Under the pieces are notes generated by a model. That model did not search any database. It was not told where the DNA came from and saw only the letters and a program-made list of their open reading frames with translations. A stretch of 64,000 nucleotides of DNA from Aphidius gifuensis (lineage: Eukaryota; Arthropoda; Insecta; Hymenoptera; Braconidae). The DNA lies in assembly GCF_014905175.1 (NCBI RefSeq), contig NC_057790.1:19556469-19620468 (forward strand), given 5' to 3'. Below are positions 26,037 to 39,500 of this stretch, one piece after another. The translations under genes were made by a program, and so were the position numbers. How positions within the stretch are numbered: position 1 is the first letter of the stretch; each line of letters opens with the position of its first letter.

Positions 26037-27013
26037 ACATGGTTATAATTGAGCAATTTCAGATGTATTAATGTCGACGACTTTTTTAAAAAAATATCTC
26101 TTTCGAAAAATAAGAAGTTTCACTTCAAAAATATAAGAAAGAATTTTTGCAATTTTTTCAATTTTATTTAGATTTATTTTAATTTTTTTTTTTTTCAATA
26201 TTATATTTTATAAGTATTTAAAATAAGATGTTATTAATATTTATTTTTTTTTTATATGTGTATTCAAGTGTTGGTTATCTGAGCAGTAAAAAAAAAAAAA
26301 TTTATGTCTTCTTAAATATTTCGAAATGCACAGTAGGACCAAGTTGGAAATTTACAGTTGCGACAAGTAGCACACCTTGATTTTATTTTTTATAATCTTA
26401 TCTCTGCTGCAATATATGTGTATATATATAAACACAACGAGTGTGATTTTAAATTATACAAACGCATTATGACTGAGTATAATTTATTTTTCAAGTATAT
26501 ATCTTTAAACTAACGAAGGTGAGCCAGTTAATAAAAAATTTATTTCAAACTAAATATTTAATTTATCCAATCTTGCATATAGATAATTTATTAAGTACAT
26601 TTATAAATAATATAAAAGAATATTTTTAACGACAATAATTTGTAATTATCAAGGTGGAAAATTAATTTATTTTTTGAAAAAAATTTGTATTGGTCGATTC
26701 ACTTTGGTCAGCCATTTGTCGCGTTTTTAGTGTTATATATATATATTTTTTAAAAATCGTTTTTAGTAGGCGGTTACGATGAGAAAAAATAAAAAGAAGA
26801 TTGAACATCCCAACTAACTAAAGAGTATATATTTATTTTTTTAAATTTATTTTAATATAAACTAGCTGTATCTACTGTATCATGCATTTTTTTTTTTTTT
26901 TTATACACGTCTTCTTCTTCGTCTTTATTATTATTATATTTATTTCTTGATTCTTTTTTAAATTTTTATTTGAGTCTCTCATTTTATCTACGATATATAC
27001 CGCCTTGTATCAG
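26037..27013. other. AT-rich region, no gene
   Basis: Nothing beyond A/T-rich sequence and short runs is visible. Confidence 0.4.
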
Positions 27014-27245
27014 CAGCTGCCTCGTTACTCTCCGAATTTTATGTCGGCAACTTCGTGATGCACGAAAAGCAACGATGTGGAATCTTTATTGCAGCAGGAG
27101 GTACACATTAACGTTCAGAATTTCGTCTCTCACTATTATTTTTTATTATTTTTTTCAAATTTCAAAAATTTTTTTTTTCTACATCTATCTTGTTATATAT
27201 GCGATTTGCCATCAGGCATATGCACTTTGCTTAACTCACCAAAAT
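27014..27245 (+). other. candidate pair of short exons (87 nt + 30 nt)
   Basis: A GC-balanced stretch 27014-27100 lies between an AG (27012-27013) and a GTACAC donor. A 30-nt stretch 27216-27245 lies between GCCATCAG and a GTACGT donor. Joined, only one frame stays open across both, reading MHEKQRCGIFIAAGG then ICTLLNSPK. Phases match (1, then 1). No family is recognised; it could equally be a non-coding transcript of the mir-8 region. Confidence 0.25.
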
Positions 27246-28888
27246 GTACGTTATTTTTTATACAAATAATATCAAAAAAAAATGTATATATAATACCAGT
27301 TATTTTGCATAAAATATATTTAAAAAAAAAATAATAAAACAAGTTGGATCCCTTGAGTAATATTAAAAGCTAAATCAAAATATAAATATTTATTTGTAAA
27401 ATTTATAATTAAATTTTTGTACACGTGGTATAACATGCAAAAATAAATGTAATTGTTTATATTTATATATAGCATGACAAGGACAAAATAACAACGCATA
27501 TAATTTAAATTTTTTATTTGCAAATAAAGTAAAAATATTTATAGAGTGTTTGTTGAAACAAAGGTTAATAATGCTAATGCGTTTTTTAATTTAAATATAA
27601 CCAGGGATATATAAAAATATTTCATTTTTATTTTTTTCTTTATAATAATCTTGTACAATTTTATTATTATTATTAAATTATTTCGATGACAATTTTGTGA
27701 TTGTTACTTGATCTTAATCAATTTAATCAGTTTATTATATTTTAAAAAATTTTTTTTCTTCATGATAAAAAATGAGCATAACATTCTTTCGAAATATATC
27801 ACAATAAAATTTGGTCAACATCGAAATGAAACCAACACTTCATAATAGATAAACAAAATCTGATTCAAATCTTAATGTTGAAATTTTATCCATATAGCAT
27901 TATTAAATTCTAAAAAATATTATTCAAGTATTTTTATTTATCAAATAAATATAGCAGCTATTGTAAATTGAATTTTATTATAAATATAGTTTTTCTTTTT
28001 TTTATATAATTCTTTTGCAATTTAAATCTGACATGAAAATAATAAAAAAAAATAAAAAAAATGGACAAATTGAGGACAGTGGTTTTGTTGCTGCATATCT
28101 AAAATCAAGAATATCTCGACAATCATTTATATTGCTAATTAAAGTGTGGATAAAAAAAGTAAAGAAAAAGATAATAAAAAAAAAAAAATTGTAATTTGAA
28201 AGCGTAACGATCTGAATGTGTCCTGTAGACGCTTGCGATAATATACTTTGGTAAATACGAATTGCACTTTGATTGGCCGCACACGAGTTGCTTTAATTAA
28301 CCTTGGTTTTCATGTTTTCACGAGCTCTAATAAATATATACCATTTATAAATATAAAATATATATAGATATATATATTTTTAAAACAATTTTTTTCTCGC
28401 AACAATCTTTGGCCAAAAAAAAAATATTCGATTATTGAAGAATATCACGCAATATATACAGTGTACATGCGATATATTCGACATTTTTATTACAAATTTA
28501 TATAAAATATTTTTTCATGTACATGTATGTATGATGATCGTGTTATTTTTTTATCCAGACATTTGATCGCGTGTCGATTCATGAAGGTGGCCCATTTAAC
28601 AAGAGTATATACATTTTATTATATACTTCGATAGTTTACAAATATATTACTGAGTATACTTTTTTTTTTTAAATTATAAAAACAAATAATAAATAAATTT
28701 TATAACAGCAAATTATTAATTGATATTGTTTATTAATATTATTATTAATTTCCAATTGATATTTAGAAATGAAAAATTTAGACATCGATATTTAATTGCT
28801 TATTGATTCGATTTGTTTTTTTTTGTTTAAAACATTTTTTTCTTTGAATAATAAAAATAATTTATTGATTCAATGGAGCGTTTGTTAC
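27246..28888. other. AT-rich region, no gene
   Basis: I see no coding or RNA gene. A slightly GC-richer patch is at 28200-28320. Confidence 0.4.
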
Positions 28889-29013
28889 TTGTGCAGGATG
28901 ATTTTTAAAGTTGATGATGATCTATGGGTGTGAAAATGACAAACATGAATTCTCTCATGAACTTCATGACTCTTTGAACACCATCAGCTATCAACCCCAC
29001 CATCCTAGAATCC
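28889..29013 (-). other. candidate 125-nt exon, minus strand
   Basis: On the minus strand, a long T-run then TTTGCATGTGTTACAG (ending at 29014) forms a good acceptor, and AA/GTAACA at 28888 a possible donor. One frame is open to a TAA (DSRMVGLIADGVQRVMKF...). The plus strand also has an open 39-codon frame (MMIYGCENDKHEF...HAK) over the same bases, so the reading direction is not settled. Confidence 0.3.
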
Positions 29014-31985
29014 CTGTAACACATGCAAAGTAAAAAAAAAAAAATTACATACACTATGTACTCAGCAAGTAACATGACAAACAGCGAAAAAAAAAAAAAA
29101 AAAAAAAGGCGAAACGAAATGAAAGTGTCCTGAGGGTGTTTTAGCATGTACACGATTCACCTCGTGTGTTTCTTAATAAAAAAAATAAATAAATAAAATA
29201 TAAGACACCACGTGAGAATATTCAGTACAAAGAGTACACGTTAAATAAATATATATATTATATATATACAAAATAAAAAAAAATCAAGTACATCATTATA
29301 TTATCCGCAACAAAATGAACAAAATAAAAACCAGAATAAAAAAATAAAAATAAAATCATTTTAATTTTCTCAACTTGACACCCTTTATATCTTGAAATTA
29401 TTTATTATTACTATTTTTTTTTTAACATGGATTTATGTTCAGGTTTATTTATATTTTTAAATATCCGATGGCTTGTGTTAAAATTAATATATTCAGCTAT
29501 TTTTAAATAATTTTTTTAAAATACAAATCTATGCCACGTGTGTAAATTAAATACTTATAATAATGTGACTGTATATATTTTATGAAGAATATTATTAAGA
29601 GTAAATTTAAAATATAAAAATTTAATTTTCCATATGTGTTATTATTATTATAAATAAATAAATGAATAATATATTAAAAAGTTAATTAAATAAATTTCTA
29701 TGAATTTTTTGATATTCAAGTTTAAATATAATTTATCAAAATTATTTTGATCAAATGAGATAACACAAAAGATGTTACTTTAATTACCATATAAATAATA
29801 TACGAGTATTTATTATTTTATTTATTTTTATTTAGTACATTTTGATTATTATCTTGATTGTATGTGTCGCATGTATTTTTTTTTTTATTATTTATTTTTA
29901 TTTGGGTATGCAATGCAGAGTATGTGTATCGATACATTATCTGCTGTAATATTAATGTGTGTGGTATTTTATTTTTTTCTTGTATATCATTCCCGCGAGG
30001 CTAAACGCCTTGGCAATTTCATTTAATGTCCCGTAACGAGCAGTACAATCTACATGGACTTCATGTAGTGCATCAATTTTGTGAACTTGGCACAAGCAAC
30101 TACCCTATACATCGACTTACTGTTTCATGTTTATCCTCAAGCATTATTTATTAATTTTTATATTATTTATCTTTAAATTATTATCATTATATTTTAATGA
30201 TAAATAATTTTTATATTTTATTATAAAAATTATGGTAATTTTTGTTTTTTGACTTGTCAAATTTTTTTTTTTTATAGAGAATATTTTGTTCATAAATAAT
30301 TAACAAATTACATGCAATTTTGAGTTAAATTTTATGAAGTACTATTATATTTACATGTATGTACAATGGAGAATGAATTAAAAAAATTGCAATAATCAGA
30401 TGATGAATTTTTTGATGCGAAACAAAATAATTTGTTGTTGAAAAATAAATAAATTAAATTTTTTTTAAATATATTTAAACAGTATATAAATTTATATATT
30501 CAAATATTATTATTTTTTAACTCAATTAAAATTTTTAAATTGATTTTAATCTCAGTCACAAACTATACTAATAAAATTCATTTATCGAGATTCACATTTT
30601 TAGTTTTAAAACTCATGTTTCTTCAAGTGAACAACTCACGCAAGGATTTTGTATAAAGTTGAAAAAAAGATTTTAAAAAAATCAAACTACTGCTCCAGGC
30701 ATTTTTGAGATTAAAAAAAATTAAACACGTAATATTTTTCATAATAACAATAATAATAAAAAGGGTTTTACCAAAAAAAAAAAAAAAAAAGCTGTTAGAT
30801 AAAAGAAATATATATTTTACGAAATATAAAAACAAAAAATTATATAAAAATATTAAAACAAAATACAATAATATACTTAATTTAACCGTTGAAAATTTTT
30901 TAGATTTAAAATTTGCAATTAAAGAACATTGTCTGCACATGCGGTGGTGACATGGCATACCCAACTGTTTTGAATTGAGGGGAAGGACCAAAGGGTCTCT
31001 CACTTATAAATGTATTTTTTTTTTTTAAATATTATTTATATAATTTTTTTTTTCTTATTGTAAATTCAGTTACTGAGGTTGGCTACATAGAAGATTCGAG
31101 TGGCATATAACACGTGTAAAACACATGTGTTTTCGCTCCAGGAGTCCACACAAATATCTCCCTCTTTCTCATATGACCATTTTTTATTATTTTAATTTTT
31201 TCCCTTGACCTTTCCACAGCTCACCCCTCATATATATATTTGCTCCAAAATGCATCCAAGACGCTACATAAATTCATATATATATTTTTATATTGTAAAA
31301 ATAAATAATAAAAAAAATAAAATTTGATAATTTCAGATTTTTTAATGTATATACATTGAGATTATTTTATTTTATTTTTTTTTACTCAAATAACTGTTGT
31401 AGTACTTCCTATTCAATTTCATTTCTTTTTTTTATTTATTTTTTCCAATAGACAGAGCGTATCGAGACATGAGTCGATATAAGCTAGTTGATATGTAGCT
31501 CGATGGTTTTGTTGTTTGATTATTTGATGTTAAAGCCGCTCCCTCAACAAGGGCATCATGCGTCCATCACCTCTTTCTCATCATCCTGTTATACTTTTTT
31601 TATTTTTCATTACATATACTATTTTTGATTCCACTCCCTGTTGATATTGATATATATATATATTTACAGATTGCCTCGTCTCTTTTTGTGTGTATCACTT
31701 TCTACACACCATCATTGAGTCATTTTAATATTCAAATCTCAAATTTCGATGTATCAAGATGGCTTTTGTGAATAAATACTAAAATATTAACTCCAAATGA
31801 ATATCTATCCTTTGAACATATTTAAATTATAATAAAATAAATTTATTTGTCGAAAATTCAACTTACATCTGTCGACTATAATTTTTTTTTTCTTAACCAG
31901 TAGCACCACGTGTGGCCCATGAAATTTCGACACTTTTAAAACAGCATTTATGTGTTATATAACAGGATAACGAGTAGTGCCTTAC
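29014..31985. other. AT-rich region with two balanced patches
   Basis: No gene can be supported. Balanced patches lie at 29990-30140 and 30920-31010. In the second, the minus strand reads a short Cys/His cluster (MPCHHRMCRQC) without convincing splice sites. A third patch at 31060-31260 has no open frame of note. Confidence 0.4.
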
Positions 31986-32010
31986 CTTGCACATCAAGCC
32001 ATATATATAC
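31986..32010 (-). other. candidate 25-nt microexon, minus strand
   Basis: Minus strand: ATTTTATTTTTAG (acceptor), then 25 nt, then CAAG/GTAAGG (strong donor at 31985). The donor is close to ideal. The whole could be chance in A/T-rich DNA, but it fits the other minus-strand candidates on both sides. Confidence 0.25.
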
Positions 32011-35000
32011 CTAAAAATAAAATATAAAATATAAAAATCGCGGTGGTCGGATAATTTTAGACGAAGCAGTATATAGTTTATCTTTTTTTTTTTTTTTTTT
32101 TCTCTTTCTTTCTCTTCGACGAGCATAAAATAGTTTAAGAAAAAAAAATAAATTTTTAAAGTAAACAGAAGCTGCTCAAATTACTGCCGACCATGTCTCT
32201 TTCACAAAAAAGAGAAAAAAAAAAAAAAATATTAAAAAATATACAACAATTTTTTATGATTAGAAATGTGAAAGATAATTTACATATATATAAAATAGGG
32301 TATATATTTGTCGCGACTATAATCAAATACAAGTGTTTATATCAGGTGTGTATATAATTTATTTTAAATTAAATTTAAAATATAATTTAACACATTTAAT
32401 AAAATATTCAAAATAATCTAGATTAAAAAAAAAGTATATACACACATAATAATTGACTTGAAAAAAAAAAAAAAAAAAATTTGAAAAATAATAATTCAGA
32501 TAATATCGATATATTTTAAAATTTATATAAAAATAAATTTTTTTTTTTATAATTATATTCACAGCATCAAGATACTGTATTTCAAACGGAAGTACTATAA
32601 ATGTCGAATAGAGTCACGTCTGGCTTACGTATATTAATAAAAATGTACGTTAAAATTTATATAGCAGGTATACACGATCAGGGATTAGATGTAACAACAT
32701 ATATATATATTTATAAAAAAAAATATATGTGGTATGTATACAACGTTGGTTGTATCCCTTCCGGTTTATTCTGCAACGTTCAATAAGGCAAGTTTTATTT
32801 TTTAAATATATATAATAAAAAATACAGCAATAATAGTAATAACATATTGATGAATATATTTTTTCTATATATAAATGATTTTTTTTTTTTTTGAATTGAG
32901 GATATCGTTAGCCCTGGCAACATGATGATGATGATGGGGATCATCATCGTGAATGGTTGGACGTGAAAAGTATACATCCAAAGTCTATTTAGCCAAATCA
33001 CTATTCATCAAGCACTGACTTGATTTAAAATAAATAAAAAATCAAATGAATAGCAATTAAATTAAACCACAATTTCTATTTATTTATTTAATTATTATTA
33101 TTGATTAATTTTGGCAGGTTTTTACTCTTACATGTAATTGATTTAATAGAAAAATTTTAGTTAATTTCCATGACAAGTTTTATAATAATTTGATCATCAA
33201 GTTTTGTATATTTGTGATTGAAGAAATTTAAAAGGAAAAAAAATAACTCGTATAAATTTACTCGATTTATTGTTGATAGTGATTGGATTCATTTTTAGCG
33301 AGTGCATTGAAATGGAGTGCCGGTTTTTTATTGGGTCATTGACCATGGTCATATTTATTATTCAATAGTACAGCCCATCCCTTGCCCTTCTGTCTTGCAA
33401 ATGTGTTGTATATTATCGTTATATACCGAGCATGGAATTAATTCTGGGGGTTCAACATTAGCCAGCAAAAAAAAAAAAAAATGAAGAAACCGGAAGTTTC
33501 ATGGTGTGTCCTGACAGGGAAAAGAAAAGGCTATATATATTTCCTGTCAATTTTGAATTTTGAGGGTTCTCATTCATGCAAAAATTTGTCGTCGCTTTAT
33601 TTTTATTTATTTTTTATAAATATAATATATTATTGCCATGAAAAAATTAAATTTCTAAAAATTATTTTATACTTTTTAAATTAAATTTTATATATATATT
33701 TAAGAGTTTGTGTAAACAGCTGTGATCATGATATACAATGTTCACTTGTTAATTACACCCATCATCCGTTACCAAGTCAAATTTCACATCAAGGTTTTGT
33801 ACACGTTCTCGTGGCAAATTCCAAATTTTTTTTTTATTCTATTTTTCATCGTCTTTAAATAGAATAAAGCAACGACCATATAGTATAATAATTTTCTCTC
33901 CATGAAAAAGACTTGTGAACCCATTTTAAGTTAGCACAATTCTCATAGCACAATCAATCGAAACCTTGGCACAAATTTCGTGCAAGAAAATAAAACTATT
34001 TTTTGATTTTGTTATATATTTTATATAACTACTTTATTTTTATATTACATATATTAATTAATTTTTTAATAATAATAATATTTTATTTTTCTATTCAAAA
34101 ACTAATTTAAAATTATATTTTTTTATTTTGATAAAACATCGAAAGATATACTTAATGAGTTTATTCAAAAATAATAATTTCTAAATATAATTTTTAATCA
34201 AAATAAATATTTGATAAACTTCAGTGTTTAGTTATTCTTATATAAACCAAATAAAAAAATATTATTTTTATTATTTAAATAAATATTATCTAGGATGTTA
34301 TTTTACATTCAGCTGTTATGAAATTTATTCATAAAAAATTGTATATATAAAAAATATTGAAGCCTCATTAAAATTAATGCTAAATTGTTGTATTTTATTT
34401 TCAAATATTATTTCTTGGTTATTTATTTTAATTTCTACCAGTTAAACCTAGTATTCATCCTTAGACGAAATATATTAAAGATAATCCGTAACACCTGAGA
34501 AAGTGGCATTATATAAAAAGGGATTATTTGTATATGTATATATTTATAATACAGTGTGGGTAAAATAAAAATAAATAATAATATAAAAATATAAACCAGT
34601 CGATACAGTTGTGTGAAATATATTTGTATTGGCCAAGTTGAAAATATATTGTAATTTCTCTGACAAAAGTATTTGAGTTCATATACAGTATGTAAGACAA
34701 GATGATTACCCATGAGACATCTATATTTTTCTGGATATACATATAACAAATTAAAGTACCAAATTGATGAAATAAAACAGAAAAATTCATGAGTTTTTGT
34801 CGAAATTAAATACAAAATGCAGAGGGGTACTTGTGGCAGCTGGTCAAACAACAAGTTTTATTCTTAAATTTTTTGAAAGACAAGTTGCAACCTATATACG
34901 TATTTTTATTATATACTCAATTTTAATTTCTTTTTAACAAGTAAATTTACTTGCTCAATAATCATTGGTAAAAAATTTTATAAATAATTTATTTGATAAT

Positions 35001-36478
35001 TAATTATGAGTAATAATATTGATAAATTTTTATTTCACAGTAAATGCGTTTTTTTTTTTTACCTGGTTTTAATATAATTATTTTAATTCTACACGTTAGT
35101 TTTAAAAATTACTCACTTTTATACTATATACTTTCTTGAAAATTTAATATATATATATATTTGTTGGTTTATGAGTCAAAATGAGCCTTGGGCTTTCGTT
35201 TCGATTATATTACCATTTGCACATGTGAACCATACAAGGGCATGCCATTTATTTATGGTCACAATTTGGTCATTGATGAAAAAAAAAAAAAAAAAGATCT
35301 TGATAGTTATTTATTTTTTAATATTTTATTTTTTATTAAAATGATTTTAGAATTTTTTTTTGTTATTTATTTTTTATTTTCTTTATCATTTGACATTGCA
35401 ATTTTACACTTTTATATACAATGGTTTTAAACAGTCAAATGAAAAATGATTTTGCGTGTTTTGAATGATGAAAATCTAACTTGTATAATGTATATATAAA
35501 TAATAATAAAAAAATAGACTATACTCTTAACAACACCCTCTATTTCAGGGTGCGGTTCAATCAATTACGAACTTACGTTTCATCAAGGTGTGGCAAACTC
35601 TTGAGGGCAATTTTTTTTTTTATTTTTATTTCACCTAGCAACTACCCTTCATCATTCTTGCTACAATTATATATTATATCATTTTTTTTTAAATTTTAAT
35701 ATCAACTGAATAACATGCTAAAGTTGACTGAAAATTAAACTAGAAAATATTTTATTATCAGCAACGAATCAAAGACTGATTAAGCTTAAATATTATATTT
35801 TTTTTTATAAAAAAAACTTGAACAATAGCAAAGAAAAAAATAGACTAAATTAATTCAATTTTACCTGTTCACAAAATTTATTTTTTCAATCAATAAAAAA
35901 TAATTATATTCAATATTAATATTTTATTGAACTTAATGATTAAATAAAAAATATTAAAAAAAATAATTTTATTGGTTTTTTATTAACCAAAAATATATAA
36001 GAATGAAGATATGTATCTTTTAGAAATTCACGAATAGTCGTTAAAATTGTAATGTGGTATTATATTATTTTTTTATTTCAATGAAATTGCCATTGGTCAT
36101 GGAAATACTATTTTTTATTCAACTTTCTATAAATATACATAACTGTATATATATTTTACAATATTTTATAGACAAATAATTCAGATATATGACGAAAATT
36201 TGTATATTATAGCAATTTATTTACATTTTTTTCTCCCAAAATTATTCGACAATTATACAAGACAAATATAAATAAATTTAACATATTAATATCTCTAATT
36301 AAGTTTCTTTATATGTCGAGAAATAAAATATATTGTTACAAAAATTTAATATAAATTTTCTTTCGTGTAATATCTTTCTTTAAAAAAAAAAAATTAAATT
36401 ACCAACACACCTATAAAGTATTTCTGCATATATAAAAAAAAAAAAACTTCACAGTTGTACAGTTAAATATAAATTTAC
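32011..36478. other. AT-rich region, no gene
   Basis: No supportable gene. Balanced patches at 32570-32790, 33300-33540 (with an ETS-like ACCGGAAGT reading on the plus strand near 33489) and 35170-35270 are the only departures. A 39-nt stretch 35549-35587 follows an excellent acceptor (ACCCTCTATTTCAG) but has a poor donor (GTGTGG). Confidence 0.4.
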
Positions 36479-36536
36479 CGTGACACTTGTTTCGAGTAAA
36501 TCAAGCTGAGTTTGAAGTGGACACGAGCAAGGAAAG
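36479..36536 (-). other. candidate 58-nt exon, minus strand
   Basis: Minus strand: TTCTCTTGCTTTCAG is a near-ideal acceptor ending at 36537. The 58-nt stretch is GC-balanced and ends at a CACG/GTAAAT donor (36478). Two frames remain open (for example FPCSCPLQTQLDLLETSVT). The splice sites are good; the product is unknown. Confidence 0.35.
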
Positions 36537-39500
36537 CTGAAAGCAAGAGAACCGCGTTTTTTAAAAAAAGATGAGTTGATGATTGATCATCCTTATTTGA
36601 TTTCAACATACAAAAAAATACCTATCTACATGTGGGAAAAAAAAAATTAATAATTATTAATTATTGATGAAAAACATAAATTGAATTCACTCGGTATTTA
36701 AAATAAAAGCTGTAAGACTTTATTGACTTAACGATTTAAAAATTTCTATAGAAATCTTTTGTTAAAATTTTTCTTTAATAAAATATATTTAATTTATATT
36801 ACTGACAATAAATAATAATAATATACTAGTAATGATGTTTGATGTTGAATATTAGCCAAAGCGTTTTTTTCCTTTTTTTTTTTTAATTTTTTTTTTTTTT
36901 TCGATAAGGATTCTTAAGAAACCATATAAATTTATATTATTCAAGATGACCTCAACACGATAGCTCAACTGTCCAACCAACACATGAACTTAAACTTGAA
37001 CCGTATATAAAATTTTATTTATATTTTAAAATGCAAAAAAAAAAAAATAAATAATTTCGTATGGATTTATTTTATTTAAATTATATTTCATTCGTTATAT
37101 AGATAGGTGAAAATAATGCTATACTTTTTATGGGATATTTTAATTTTTTTTTTTTTTATATATTTTGTTTATTTATTCATTTATTTTCTTTTTGATAATA
37201 TCTTTTGGATGATGCTTATGATGCTAGCCACTGAATGCATGTAAAAAAAAAATAAAATAAATGTGAAGAGACTGCATTCATTAAATTCCATAATGTATTA
37301 GTAAGATATATGTTTGAATAAAATGTCTAGTTGGGTGGTGATCGACGTTGATAGCATAAAATTGACCATTTTTCATATGTAGAAATCAATTACTTTTTTT
37401 TTATTTAAAACCTTATGTAAAAAAAATAAAATAAATGTTTCGATTCTCAGTAGGAAATTTCTATATGCATTTCGATAAAAGTATATATATGATGTATTCG
37501 TCATAAGATGAGTATAATATAAAAAAATAAAAACAATGAAAAGCCAAGTAAATTAAAAAGAAGAAAAATATTTCTAACAACCAAATTACTATTTATTTTA
37601 AATGAAATAAAAACCATAGAAAATTGTCTATTGAAAAAATCTTAATCACATTAGAAATAAATTAATAAAAACAATAATTCACAATAAAAATGGGCGTTTC
37701 ATGATAGAAACTCCAAACCATATAAATATAATAATAATGAAAAAAAAGGATAAAATAAATAAATTAAATGAAAAATAAAAAAGATTATAATCCGATATAT
37801 ATATAGTGATGTATAAAATGAGTATATTATCGCTTTGATTAGGGTTTTTTCTTTGCAATAGCGTGTTTCTTGCAAAAGCTAAAAAAAAATAAAATATAAA
37901 AAAATGAATAATAAACTGGATGATGGTGGTGAGAGAGAAAAAAAATGTAAATTTAAAAAAGTCCAAGTCCAAATGAGAGAAAGGGCTTTGAAGAAATGAA
38001 TAAAAAAAATTACCAAGAAATATGTTTATAGTTAAGGGTTGTATATATATAGGATAGTCAAAGGCTTGAGCAACGATAAGGGCGCCAGTGTTGAAGCCAG
38101 ACCACAAAACAAGGGTTGGGGGTTGAATTGGAGACTGTCAAGAAATCGCGTGTGACCTAGTTTTTGCCCACAATTTATATCAACGGCCAATGACGGCTAC
38201 AACAAATATATATAAAATTTTTAAAAAAACAATGACCTTTTTTGTACGACATAATAAAAATATAATTTCACTTTTTTAAATATATTTTTTATGGTTGAAT
38301 TAAAAATATCAAAAATATGTTAAAAATGCAAGTGTTTAATTTATTTATTTTTTGCGCTATATTAAAATAAATGTAAAAATAAATGTTTAACATTTATAAA
38401 ACAAAAATGTTAATTTAATATTTGATAATGTACATTTAACATTTAATTTTTAGCATTTACATTTTTATATTTTTCATTAATTTTTTTTATTTTTTCTTTT
38501 GTGTATATTGAAGTCAACCTTCGAAAGGTCTAAATATTTGTGAATATATAAAGTTGATGGTTTAATGGTATTGCGTGCAAGAATCTCAAATATAAATTTT
38601 AGTTGACATTATCAAAGTCTTATCATTAATACAATTGATAAGAAAAGTAGTTTAATTTTCATGGTTAAATTAGCGCACTTTGAATTGAAGTATAGGCGAA
38701 CAATATATGACACAATTTCATCTCAACTAGGAAGTTAGTATATATTATAAATGCCTCTAGATACAAAACACACAGAAACAAATATTAAATAAACATTTCA
38801 ATGTGATTTTTTACTTAGGACAACAGTAAACTTCATTTAAGATAAGATAATATTTTATGTAATGCAAAAATATTTACTCATATTTATCTTTTTTTTTTTG
38901 GATTAAAACCATAAATTATTCTACACAATGATAATATTTTTTTTTTTTCCCGTTTAAAACTAGAACTAGATAAAAAAAATTTACTCATGATGGATTTTTA
39001 TTTCTATTTTTTTTTATGTTTGTAAAAACTATATTTAAAAAAAAAAAAAAAGAATTTATGATAGGGTCTGAATTTTTGAAGGTTTTTCTTCGACTAATTT
39101 GAGATAACAATATTGAATTTGATAAGATAAATATGAATTTTGAGTGAAAATATGATGCTATCTAAAAATAAGAGCGATAAAATGAACAAAGAAAAAAAAA
39201 AAAAAAGACTAAATTTTGGAGATCTTTTTGCTTCAAGAGATTACGAATCGACATCAGGCTTTTTATGCTGGTGAGATCTTAAAGAGGCGGGATGAAAGAC
39301 GAATACAAGATAAAAAAAAAAATTTGAAATAAAAAAAAAAAGGGAAAAGATGAACCAAGAAAGTTGAAAAACCAACCGGTCTGGTTCGCTTTTAGCTCGT
39401 ATCGGACTTGGATCCAGTCAATGAACTCACCCTGGCAAGAAAACCAATGCAAAAAAAAAAAAAATAAAATAAATGTCCCATCAGAAGCTGTCCATAAATT

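Noticed and set aside
30623..31003. 126-residue minus-strand frame as a RING protein gene
   Set aside because: Only a short Cys/His cluster is suggestive. The remainder is Phe/Leu/Ile from A/T runs and the RING Cys pattern is incomplete.
34435..34854. 139-residue minus-strand frame
   Set aside because: Phe/Ile/Tyr-rich translation of AT-rich DNA, with no recognisable domain or gene context.
37679..38107. 142-residue minus-strand frame rich in Phe/Ile/Leu
   Set aside because: Hydrophobic only because poly(A)/poly(T)-rich DNA is translated; no start, splice or domain evidence.
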